A stretch of 14,202 nt of DNA from Thermoleophilaceae bacterium. GTDB lineage: Bacteria; Actinomycetota; Thermoleophilia; Solirubrobacterales; Thermoleophilaceae. The DNA lies in the NCBI GenBank assembly GCA_013696425.1, contig JACCYP010000251.1, positions 1 to 14,202 on the forward strand, written 5' to 3'. Position numbers and translations under genes: made by a program. The notes beneath the pieces are model-generated. The model saw only the letters and a program-made list of their open reading frames with translations, was not told where the DNA came from and made no database searches. Positions 5,232-12,383 of the stretch are shown in pieces (position 1 is the stretch's first letter; each line of letters starts with the position of its first letter).

Positions 5232-6779
5232 ATGTCTCCTCGCCGGATCCTCGCGGCGGGCTTCGCGCTCGCACTGACCTTCTGCGCCTTCGGCGCGGCG
5301 AACGCGAGCGCGTCCCCGTTCATGGTCTCGATCATGCAGGACGACAACGCGCTGATCTACAGCACCCACGAGCAGCGCGTCTCGACGCTCAACAGCATGA
5401 AGCGGCTCGGCGTCGACGCCGTGCGCATCACGGTGCTGTGGGAGGCGATCGCCCCCAGGCGCCGGATCAACGGGTCCAATCCGAAGGCCTACCCCAGGCA
5501 GAACTGGGACCGCTACGACGACCTCGTGCGCGAGGCCAGCACACGCGGCATCTCGGTCTACATGAACATCACCTTCCCGGGCCCGCGCTGGGCGCAGGAG
5601 AAGGCGCCACGCGGCGCCATCCAGCGCACCTGGAAGCCCGACCCGAAGCAGTTCGGGCGGTTCGTGAAGGCCGTCGGGCGCCGCTACAACGGCGGCTGGA
5701 CCGACGAGAACGCCGGCCGCCGCCGGATCCCGAAGGTTGGCTTCTACTCGATCGGCAACGAGCCCAACCAGGGTGGGTGGCTCGAGCCACAGGCCGAGAA
5801 GGTGAAGGGCGCCGGGCTCGTGCCCACCTCCCCCGCCCTCTACCGCAAGCTTCTGATCCAGGGCGCGAACGGCCTGCTGCGCAGCGGCCACAAGGACGAC
5901 CTCGTGCTGATCGGCGAGACCGCCCCGCTGGGCGTCCGGCCCGAGAACTTCAAGCGCCCGCTGCGGCCGGCGCTGTTCCTGCGCGAGCTGTTCTGCCTCG
6001 ATCGCGGTCTGCGGCCCTATCGCGGCAAGAAGGCCGCGGCGCGCGATTGCGGCAACGTCCGCCAGCTGCGGGTCCTCAAGCGCTTCTCGAAGCTCTCCTT
6101 CGGCCACCACCCCTACACCAAGACGCTCGCGCCCGGCAGGCGCGACCGCAGCCCCGAGGCGATCACGATGGCGAACATCGGGAAGCTGCCCCAGCTGCTC
6201 GACCGGATCGCCAAGCGCACGAACCTCGTGCCCTCCGAGATGCCCATCCTGCTCACGGAGTTCGGCTACGAGACAAGCCCGCCGGACCCCTTCAACGGCA
6301 TCCGCCCGGAGTTGCAGGCGCGCTACATCAACGAGGGCGACTACCTCGCCTGGAAGCAGCCGCGCGTGTTCGCCACCACGCAGTTCCTCCTGAACGATGT
6401 CCCCCCGCAGAGCCGCTACCCGAAGGACACCCGCCTGTACTGGTTCACCTACCAGTCTGGGCTCTTCTCCGACGTGGGCGTTCCCAAGCCCGCTGCCACC
6501 GCCTACGCGGTTCCCTTCCACGTCGCGCGGGAGGGCGGCGGCCACCGGTTCTGGGGGCAGGTCCGGTTCACGCCGAACGGCGCCGACCAGCAGGTCTACC
6601 TGCAGGTGAAGATCGGCGGCCAGTGGCAGGACGCCGGTGGCGTGCAGCGCGTGAACAACGCCGTCGGCTTCTGGGACCTCAAGGTGCCGAACGCGCAGCG
6701 CGGCCAGACCTGGCGCGCCGTGTGGGCCTCGTCCGACCTCTCGCAGTTCCTGGTCTCACGCGAAGTCCTCGTCCCCTAG
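5232..6779 (+). CDS. Secreted clan GH-A-like glycoside hydrolase (cellulase-type fold) with C-terminal beta domain
   Basis: A 515-residue protein. Residues 1-28 are a signal peptide: MSPRR, a hydrophobic stretch, then ANASAS with likely cleavage near ASA-SP. The mature part looks like a (beta/alpha)8 barrel: VDAVRITVLWEAIAP (61-75), FYSIGNEPNQGGW (171-183) with candidate acid/base E177 in NEP, GHHPY (291-295), and ILLTEFGYET (339-348) with candidate nucleophile E343. These are clan GH-A hallmarks (GH5/GH39-like); the exact family and sugar substrate are not evident. Two cysteines (C255, C273) could pair outside the cell. From about 430 a beta-rich domain (VRFTPNGADQQVYLQVKIGG, 444-463) resembles an accessory domain. 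No ribosome site precedes the ATG; a TTG two codons upstream is the alternative start. Its codon use resembles the neighbours. It is convergent with ispG. Confidence 0.8.
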   Translation: MSPRRILAAGFALALTFCAFGAANASASPFMVSIMQDDNALIYSTHEQRVSTLNSMKRLGVDAVRITVLWEAIAPRRRINGSNPKAYPRQNWDRYDDLVREASTRGISVYMNITFPGPRWAQEKAPRGAIQRTWKPDPKQFGRFVKAVGRRYNGGWTDENAGRRRIPKVGFYSIGNEPNQGGWLEPQAEKVKGAGLVPTSPALYRKLLIQGANGLLRSGHKDDLVLIGETAPLGVRPENFKRPLRPALFLRELFCLDRGLRPYRGKKAAARDCGNVRQLRVLKRFSKLSFGHHPYTKTLAPGRRDRSPEAITMANIGKLPQLLDRIAKRTNLVPSEMPILLTEFGYETSPPDPFNGIRPELQARYINEGDYLAWKQPRVFATTQFLLNDVPPQSRYPKDTRLYWFTYQSGLFSDVGVPKPAATAYAVPFHVAREGGGHRFWGQVRFTPNGADQQVYLQVKIGGQWQDAGGVQRVNNAVGFWDLKVPNAQRGQTWRAVWASSDLSQFLVSREVLVP

Positions 6780-6820
6780 ATCAGCTAGTCCAGGCCACAA
6801 ATGCAGCAGAGAGACCTCGA

Positions 6821-6841
6821 GGGGTCTAGGCCCCGGACCCC
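6821..6841. terminator. Possible bidirectional terminator between convergent genes
   Basis: A six-base-pair GC-rich stem, GGGGTC (6821-6826) with GACCCC (6836-6841) and a nine-base loop, lies between the ends of the glycoside hydrolase gene and ispG, where a terminator is expected. There is no T-run on either strand, so it may only stall polymerase or be chance in GC-rich DNA. Nothing else is evident in 6780-6882. Confidence 0.3.
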
Positions 6842-6882
6842 CGCTGAAGGCTGAACCGGCCGTCTGCCATCACCCCCAGGGC

Positions 6883-8157
6883 CTACGCGCGTGTGAAGCG
6901 GCGGCCGGCGGTGGGGCTCGACTCCTCGTCGAGCTCGACCTTGGACGCCATCGGGAGCGGCTTGGCTCCCGCTTCCTCGGCCGCCGCAGCGGCCTCCATG
7001 GCCGCGATGCGCTCCGGCGTCAGCTGGTCCGCGTTCTCCTCTTCGATCTTCTGGAGCCACTCCGCGCCCTCGGCCGACTGCCGCTCGTCGAACGCGGTGC
7101 GGCCCTCCTCGATCGACTTGTCGATCTCGGCGAAGAGCGTTTCGACGAGGGCGTCCTGAGGCACCTTGCGCAGCGGCTTGCCGTGGGCGAACACGAGCCC
7201 CTCGTTCTTGGCGCCGGTGATCCCGAAGTCCGCGTGCGAGGCCTCGCCGATGCCGTTCACCGCGCAGCCGAGCACCGCCACCTCGATCGGGTCCTCGTAG
7301 CCCTCGAGGCGCTGCTCGATCTCGGCGACGACCGTGTCCATGTCGAACTGCAGCCGCCCGCAGGTCGGGCACGCGATGAGCACCGGACCGCGCTCGCGCA
7401 GCTTGAGTGCCTTCAGGATCTCCCAGGCGACCTTCACCTCTTCCTCCGCATGGAAGGTGGAGAGGGAGATGCGGATCGTGTCGCCGATGCCGTCGGCCAG
7501 CAGGGTGCCGAGGCCGACCGCGGACTTGAGCGATCCGGTCCACTTCGTGCCCGCCTCGGTGATGCCCAGGTGCAGCGGATACGGGATCCTTTGGGCGAGC
7601 AGACGGTTCGAAGCGATCGTATTGGGAACGTTGGTTGACTTGATGGAAACTTTGAAGTCCTCGAACTCGAGCCGCTCCATCAGCTCGACGAACTCGACTG
7701 CCGCCGTTACCAGCGCTTCTACCGAGTTCTCGCGCTCCAATTCGTGGAGATGCTTAGGCAGCGAGCCCGAGTTGACGCCGATCCGCATGGGCGTGCCCCT
7801 GGCCTTCGCGCGCGCGGCAACCTCGGCCACCTTCTCCGGTCCGCCGATGTTCCCCGGGTTCAGGCGGATGCAATGAGCGCCGGCGTCGATCGCCTTCAGG
7901 GCGAGCGTGTGGTTGAAGTGGATGTCGGCGATCACCGGGATCGGCGACTCGACGACGATCGTCTTGAGCGCCTCGACGTCGTCGTCGCGCGGCACCGCGA
8001 CGCGCACGATGTCCCCGCCGGCATCCGCGATGGCGCGGATCTGGGTCATCGTCGCCTGCAGGTCGGCGGTTTCGGTCTTCGTCATCGACTGGACGGCAAC
8101 GGGTGCGCCGCCCCCGATGGGGACGCCGCCGACGTTTATCTGACGCTCGGAGGCCAT
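6883..8157 (-). CDS. ispG: 4-hydroxy-3-methylbut-2-en-1-yl diphosphate synthase (IspG/GcpE)
   Basis: Penultimate step of the MEP isoprenoid pathway: reductive ring opening of MEcPP to HMBPP on a 4Fe-4S cluster. It is 424 residues. The TIM-barrel half opens with the substrate region PVAVQSMTKTET (19-30), followed by ADIHFNHTLAL (77-87) and IRLNPGNIGG (97-106). The cluster ligands are C263 and C266 (ACPTCGR) and C298 (LGCAVNGIGEA), with conserved E305. This is the short bacterial form without the plant-type insertion. After the core, roughly 55 residues (about 368-424) form an Ala/Glu-rich tail beyond the usual end. The other MEP gene here, dxr, lies upstream on the same strand. The ATG at 8157 lacks a good ribosome site, and a TACACT seven bases upstream could give a leaderless message. 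Confidence 0.96.
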   Translation of the reverse strand: MASERQINVGGVPIGGGAPVAVQSMTKTETADLQATMTQIRAIADAGGDIVRVAVPRDDDVEALKTIVVESPIPVIADIHFNHTLALKAIDAGAHCIRLNPGNIGGPEKVAEVAARAKARGTPMRIGVNSGSLPKHLHELERENSVEALVTAAVEFVELMERLEFEDFKVSIKSTNVPNTIASNRLLAQRIPYPLHLGITEAGTKWTGSLKSAVGLGTLLADGIGDTIRISLSTFHAEEEVKVAWEILKALKLRERGPVLIACPTCGRLQFDMDTVVAEIEQRLEGYEDPIEVAVLGCAVNGIGEASHADFGITGAKNEGLVFAHGKPLRKVPQDALVETLFAEIDKSIEEGRTAFDERQSAEGAEWLQKIEEENADQLTPERIAAMEAAAAAEEAGAKPLPMASKVELDEESSPTAGRRFTRA

Positions 8158-8163
8158 GTCTCA

Positions 8164-8169
8164 AGTGTA
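8164..8169 (-). promoter_or_regulatory. Candidate -10 element (TACACT) of ispG
   Basis: TACACT on the minus strand ends seven bases before the ispG ATG, so a start site at the usual distance would fall at or next to the A of ATG, giving a leaderless message. No convincing -35 hexamer is present. The element overlaps one arm of an inverted repeat, CAAGTGT (8162-8168) and ACACTTG (8215-8221), which could be an operator or chance. Confidence 0.3.
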
Positions 8170-8278
8170 AAGACCGGCCCTCCGATGCCGATGGGGTTGG
8201 AGGGAGGCACGTAGACACTTGCTGGCCGGATGGATGGCCGCTGCCAACGCGCTTCCCACACAGGTGGCCAACTAGCCC

Positions 8279-10057
8279 CTAACCCGAGTAGAGGCTCTCG
8301 ATCTCCTCCGAGTACTTCTCGGCGATCGGCTTGCGCTTGAGCTTCATCGTCGGCGTGAGCTCGTCACCGCCCGGCTGCCACTCCTCGTGGAGAAGCTTGA
8401 ACTTCTTGATCTGCTCAACGCGAGCGAGCTTCTGGTTCGCCTCCTCGACGGCATCGGCCACCGCCTTCTCGACGTCGGGGTCGGAGGGGTCCTTGTCCCC
8501 GGCCGCGTCGGGATCGAGCGTGATCAGCGCGACGTTGTAAGAGCGCTGGTCGCCGATCGCGGCCACCTGACCGATCAGCGGGCTCGCGGACTTCACGACC
8601 GATTCGATGTTCGCGGGCGACATGTTCTTGCCGGCCGCGTTGATGATCAGCTCCTTCTTGCGGTCGACGATCTTCAGGTAGCCGTCGTCGTCGAACTCGC
8701 CGATGTCCCCGGTCATGAGCCAGCCGTCGTCGGTTAACGTCTCGTCGGTCTTGTCCGGGAGGTTGCGGTAGCCGCTCATGATGATCGGCCCCTTGATCAG
8801 CACCTCGCCGTCCTCGGCAAGCTTGATGTCGACGCCCGGGGCCGGTGGGCCAACGGTCCCGATCTTGATTTTCTCGGGTGGGTTGCAGGTGCCGGCGCCG
8901 GTGGTCTCGGACATGCCCCACAGCTCGGCGAGAGGGATGCCGAGCGCGTGGAAGAACTTGATCACCTCGGGCGGCGTGGGCGCCGCGCCGACGTTCACGG
9001 ACTCGACCTGGTCGAGGCCGATCAGCGCGCGGACCTTCGAGAACACCTGCTCGTCGGCCTGCTGGTAGGCCTGCTCGAGCTCCTCGGGCACCTCCTCGCC
9101 CGCCTGGATGGCCTCGACGCGCTTCAGGGCGACGGCGAATGCCTTCTGCGTACCCGCCTTCTTCGCCTCGTCCTGCTCGTTCTCGACGCCCGTCTCGATG
9201 AAGGACTTGAGCTTCTCCCAGATCCGCGGCACGGCGAAGAACCAGGTCGGGTGCACCTGGGCCACGTATCCCATGACTTCCTTGGCGTTCGGGCAGTCGG
9301 TGGTGGTGAAGCCGAGCATGATCGGCAGGTACTGCGAGCAGTTGCGCTCGGCGATGTGGGCCATCGGCAGCCACGAGATCACGCGGCCGTCGCCGGGGAA
9401 GTCGATGATCTCGTCGTAGGAGCGCACGCACGAGGCGAGGTTGTCGTGGGTGAGCTGCACGCCCTTCGGGTGGCCCGTCGTCCCCGAGGTGTAGATCAGG
9501 GTGAGCAGGTCACCCGGCTCGACGGCCTTCCAGGCGGCGTCGAAGTCGAAGTCGTCCTCGCCCTTGGCGATCAGCTCGTCCAGAGAGATCGCGTCGTCGG
9601 GAGTGTCGCCGTCGATCACCACCACGTGCTCGAGCGCGTTGTCCTTGCCCTGCACTTCGAGCACACGCTCGGCGAACGCCTGCTCGGTGATGAGCACGGT
9701 GTTGCCGGCGTCCTCCACGAGGTGCTCGATCTGCTCAGGCGAGTAGGTGTTGTAGATCGAGTACGGGCACGCGCCGAGGTGCATCGCGCCGGCGTCGCAG
9801 AAGTGAAACTCGGGGCGGTTGGTGAGCATGACCCCCACGGTGTCGCCCTTCTCGACGCCCAGCGCGGCGAGACCGGCGGCGACCTCACGGGCCCTCTGTC
9901 CGTACTCGGCCCAGGTGAGCGACACGGAGTCGTCCTGGGTGCGGATGGCCACCCGCTCGGGGTGGTCCTCGACCGTCAGCTGGAACGCCTCGCAGATCGT
10001 CGCGGCATCTAGTGCCCGCGGCCGGGCGCCCTCGCGCTCCTTGACACTTCCTTCCAT
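8279..10057 (-). CDS. Long-chain fatty-acid-CoA ligase (AMP-forming, FadD15-like)
   Basis: Activates a fatty acid as acyl-AMP, then forms the CoA thioester. It is 592 residues. Adenylate-forming motifs occur in order: YTSGTTGHPKG phosphate loop (189-199), WLPMAHIAERN (229-239) typical of long-chain synthetases, WGMSETTG (380-387), WLMTGDIGEFDDDGY (446-460), DRKKELI (465-471), and LTPTMKLKRK (567-576) with candidate catalytic Lys K572. The overall form resembles eukaryote-like long-chain ACS and actinobacterial FadD15. Chain length is not determined by these motifs. The start is well supported: GGGGAGAG (10065-10072) lies seven bases before the ATG. It begins 40 bases after rseP and is probably co-transcribed; its product feeds lipid metabolism together with CdsA and the phosphatidyltransferase. 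It interrupts the common rseP-ispG adjacency. Confidence 0.93.
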   Translation of the reverse strand: MEGSVKEREGARPRALDAATICEAFQLTVEDHPERVAIRTQDDSVSLTWAEYGQRAREVAAGLAALGVEKGDTVGVMLTNRPEFHFCDAGAMHLGACPYSIYNTYSPEQIEHLVEDAGNTVLITEQAFAERVLEVQGKDNALEHVVVIDGDTPDDAISLDELIAKGEDDFDFDAAWKAVEPGDLLTLIYTSGTTGHPKGVQLTHDNLASCVRSYDEIIDFPGDGRVISWLPMAHIAERNCSQYLPIMLGFTTTDCPNAKEVMGYVAQVHPTWFFAVPRIWEKLKSFIETGVENEQDEAKKAGTQKAFAVALKRVEAIQAGEEVPEELEQAYQQADEQVFSKVRALIGLDQVESVNVGAAPTPPEVIKFFHALGIPLAELWGMSETTGAGTCNPPEKIKIGTVGPPAPGVDIKLAEDGEVLIKGPIIMSGYRNLPDKTDETLTDDGWLMTGDIGEFDDDGYLKIVDRKKELIINAAGKNMSPANIESVVKSASPLIGQVAAIGDQRSYNVALITLDPDAAGDKDPSDPDVEKAVADAVEEANQKLARVEQIKKFKLLHEEWQPGGDELTPTMKLKRKPIAEKYSEEIESLYSG

Positions 10058-10097
10058 GACGCTTCTCTCCCCGTCCTCGAAATCGCTGGACGCGGAA

Positions 10098-11168
10098 CTA
10101 TCTCACGTTGAAGCCGTCGCCACGGAGCCTGTCGATGTCGTTGGTCAATCCGATCGCGAACAGGGCAAGCACGAGCATGAAGCCGACCACCCCCGCGCGC
10201 TCCATCGTCGCGTAGGAGACCGGCTTGCGCCGCACCTTCTCGACCACCGCCCACAAGATGTGCCCGCCGTCGAGCGGCAGGAACGGAAACAGGTTCACGA
10301 TCGCCAGGGACAGGGAGATGATCGCGAGCAGGCCGATCGAGTCGGCCACATCGTCGAGGATCGTCTGGCGGGTCACCTCGTAGGAGCCGACGATCCCCGA
10401 GATCTCCTTCCGCTTCTGGGAGTCGACGATGCGCGCCGGCAGCGCGATCGTCTGTTTCGAGATGAACCAGAAGCGGTCCAATGAGGTGGTCACCGCCTCG
10501 CCGAACGGCAGCGCGGTGCGCGGCCCGGTGTAGGTGAAGCCGAGGCGCGTGCGTTCAAGCATCGGGTCGTAGACCGGCGTGATCTCCGCCGTCATCGTCC
10601 GCCCGTCGCGCTCGAAGGTGACCTTGGCCGGGGTCGCCGCCTTGCACTTGTCCGTGGGGGCGCCGGCGCATTTATGGGAGGAGATCGCCGGGGCGAAGTC
10701 CGCCTGCTTGGTCTTGCCGTCGACTGAGACGATCTTGTCGCCCTCCTGGAGTGCGGTGGCCGCGGGGTAGCCCGGCTGGGGCACCTCGATCTCCTTTGTG
10801 GTCTCGCGCGGGCCGATCATCCCGAAGTAGATGACGAGCAGGATCAGCGCGAGCACCAGGTTCACGGCGGGCCCGGCGGCGATCACGTAGATCCGCTTCC
10901 ACACCGGCTGGGAGTAGTAGGCCCGGGTGCGGACCTCGTCGGGGAGGTCCTCGTCCGGGTTCATCCCTGTGATCTTCACGTAGCCGCCGAGCGGGATGGC
11001 ACCGACGGCGTACTCGGTTTCGCCAAACTTCTTCTTGAACAGCAGCGGCGGGAAGAACAGCGAGAAGCGCTCCACGCGCATGCCCACGGACTTCGCCGCG
11101 GCGAAGTGCCCGAACTCGTGCGCGATCACCAGGAAGGCAAAGCCGGCGAATGCGAGGAGCCAGGACAT
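10098..11168 (-). CDS. rseP: Site-2 intramembrane zinc metalloprotease (RseP/Rip1, M50)
   Basis: Cuts membrane-embedded anti-sigma factors and other single-pass proteins in regulated intramembrane proteolysis. It is 356 residues. The first membrane helix carries the zinc motif HEFGH (17-21). The MRVERFSLFF-to-GAIPLGGYVKI region (30-66) is family-typical. AAGPAVN (97-103) opens the second helix, a PDZ domain spans about 120-200, and the third zinc ligand is in NLFPFLPLDGG (292-302, D300). Two Cys in the PDZ region (C167, C175) could form a disulfide. The start is fixed by the TGATG junction with dxr: the dxr stop and this ATG share one base, giving tight translational coupling. The same frame is open far upstream through dxr, but that part is not this protein. 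Neighbours dxr and ispG are as in mycobacteria (Rv2870c-Rv2868c). Confidence 0.96.
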   Translation of the reverse strand: MSWLLAFAGFAFLVIAHEFGHFAAAKSVGMRVERFSLFFPPLLFKKKFGETEYAVGAIPLGGYVKITGMNPDEDLPDEVRTRAYYSQPVWKRIYVIAAGPAVNLVLALILLVIYFGMIGPRETTKEIEVPQPGYPAATALQEGDKIVSVDGKTKQADFAPAISSHKCAGAPTDKCKAATPAKVTFERDGRTMTAEITPVYDPMLERTRLGFTYTGPRTALPFGEAVTTSLDRFWFISKQTIALPARIVDSQKRKEISGIVGSYEVTRQTILDDVADSIGLLAIISLSLAIVNLFPFLPLDGGHILWAVVEKVRRKPVSYATMERAGVVGFMLVLALFAIGLTNDIDRLRGDGFNVR

Positions 11169-12289
11169 CAGGCAGTCACGCTCCGCGCCAGCTCGCGCGC
11201 CTGCTCGTCGGCGCGGTAGAGATCGGAGAAGTGGCCCACGGGCTGGGCCGGCATCGCCTCGAGCGTCTGCTCGATCACCCGCGGGATCGCATCGAAGGCG
11301 AGCTGGCCCTCGAGGAAGTGGTGCACGGCCACCTCGTTGGCGGCGTTCAGCACGCACGGCGCGGTGCCCCCCGCGCGGCCGGCATCGTAGGCGAGGCGCA
11401 GGCAGGCGAAGGTGGCGGGGTCCGGCGGCTCGAACGTGAGGCTGCCCACCGTTGCGAGGTCCAGGCGCTCCACCGGAACGTCGGCGCGCTCGGGGTGGTG
11501 CAGAGCGTAGGAGATCGGCACGCGCATGTCCGGATGGCCGAGGTGCGCGAGCGTCGCGCCGTCGTTCAGGTCGATCAGCGAGTGCACGATCGACTGCGGG
11601 TGCACCACCACGTCGATGTGGTCGTATGACACGCCGAAGAGGTGGTGTGCCTCGATCACCTCGAGGCCCTTGTTCATGAGGGTGGCCGAATCGACCGTGA
11701 TCTTCCCGCCCATGTTCCAGGTCGGGTGCGCGAGCGCCTCGTCGACGGTCACGCCGGAGAGGTCGGTGCGCCCGCGGAAGGGGCCGCCGCTGGCCGTGAG
11801 CACGAGGCGGTCGATGCTGCCGGGGCGCTCCTCGGCGTTCACCAGCTGGTAGAGCGCCGAGTGCTCGGAGTCGACGGGGATGATCTGGGCGCCGGTGGCC
11901 TCGGCGAGCGCCATCACGAGCTCGCCGCCCACCACGAGGCTCTCCTTGTTGGCCAGGGCGAGGTCGATGCCCTCGCCGAGCGCGGCGATGGTGGGGCCAA
12001 GCCCGGCGCTGCCGACGAGCCCGTTCAGCACCAGGTCGCAACCGCTCTCCACCACGAGCTGGATCAGGCCCTCGGCCCCGCCGAGCACCTCGATGCCGTC
12101 GCCGTCGGCGGTGTCCGCCGCGGCCAGGGCCACGCGGTCGAGGCCGAAGCGCCGCGCCTGCTCGAGCAGCTGCTCGCGGTCGGTGTTGGCGGAGAGGCCG
12201 GCCAGCTCGAGGTCGGGCGAGCCCTCGATCACCTCGAGAGCCTGCGTGCCTATCGAGCCGGTCGAACCGAGCACGAGTACGCGTTTCAC
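11168..12289 (-). CDS. dxr: 1-deoxy-D-xylulose 5-phosphate reductoisomerase
   Basis: First committed step of the MEP pathway: NADPH- and divalent-metal-dependent conversion of DXP to MEP. From the GTG at 12289 it has 373 residues. The N-terminus RVLVLGSTGSIGTQAL is the NADPH Rossmann motif. ALANKESLV, PVDSEHSALYQ (metal ligands Asp and Glu), LTASGGPF, HPTWNMGGKITVDSATLMNK and NAANEVAV follow in family order. Start choice: the GTG gives the family's usual KRVLVLGSTG beginning; in-frame ATGs at 12316 and 12328 and a GTG at 12358 would add 9-23 non-conserved residues, and the nearer ATG sits in a hairpin. No start has a strong ribosome site. It is first in a coupled dxr-rseP pair and divergent from the MDR gene, separated by about 94 bases. 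Confidence 0.96.
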   Translation of the reverse strand: MKRVLVLGSTGSIGTQALEVIEGSPDLELAGLSANTDREQLLEQARRFGLDRVALAAADTADGDGIEVLGGAEGLIQLVVESGCDLVLNGLVGSAGLGPTIAALGEGIDLALANKESLVVGGELVMALAEATGAQIIPVDSEHSALYQLVNAEERPGSIDRLVLTASGGPFRGRTDLSGVTVDEALAHPTWNMGGKITVDSATLMNKGLEVIEAHHLFGVSYDHIDVVVHPQSIVHSLIDLNDGATLAHLGHPDMRVPISYALHHPERADVPVERLDLATVGSLTFEPPDPATFACLRLAYDAGRAGGTAPCVLNAANEVAVHHFLEGQLAFDAIPRVIEQTLEAMPAQPVGHFSDLYRADEQARELARSVTA

Positions 12290-12307
12290 TCGTGTGAGGC
12301 TAGCTCC

Positions 12308-12326
12308 GCGGGGCATCCTGCCCCGC
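12308..12326. repeat. Perfect inverted repeat in the dxr leader
   Basis: GCGGGGC (12308-12314), a five-base loop and GCCCCGC (12320-12326) form a 7-bp GC stem. It lies 18 bases upstream of the preferred dxr GTG, in the divergent gap with the MDR gene. It contains the alternative dxr ATG at 12316 in its loop. It could be a leader hairpin influencing dxr translation or an operator for the divergent pair. No T-run follows on either strand, so it is not an intrinsic terminator. Confidence 0.4.
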
Positions 12327-12383
12327 ATTTGATCGGATCGTTCGGCATCACGCCTCACCTTGGTGTGGGAGTCTCAAGGCCTC

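Noticed and set aside
5157..6545. Long minus-strand open frames opposite the hydrolase gene
   Set aside because: They are antisense shadows caused by high GC third positions; no recognisable domain, and the plus-strand protein has clear motifs.
8158..8278. Search for a riboswitch or terminator in the 121-base gap between the acyl-CoA ligase and ispG
   Set aside because: Only short GGCC/GGCC pairing and the CAAGTGT/ACACTTG repeat are visible; no T-run and no recognisable riboswitch core.
11169..12041. rseP frame open far upstream through dxr, suggesting a 647-residue fusion
   Set aside because: The upstream part is Arg/Pro/Gly-rich out-of-frame translation of dxr. The real RseP begins at the TGATG junction, five residues before its first membrane helix residues and HEFGH.
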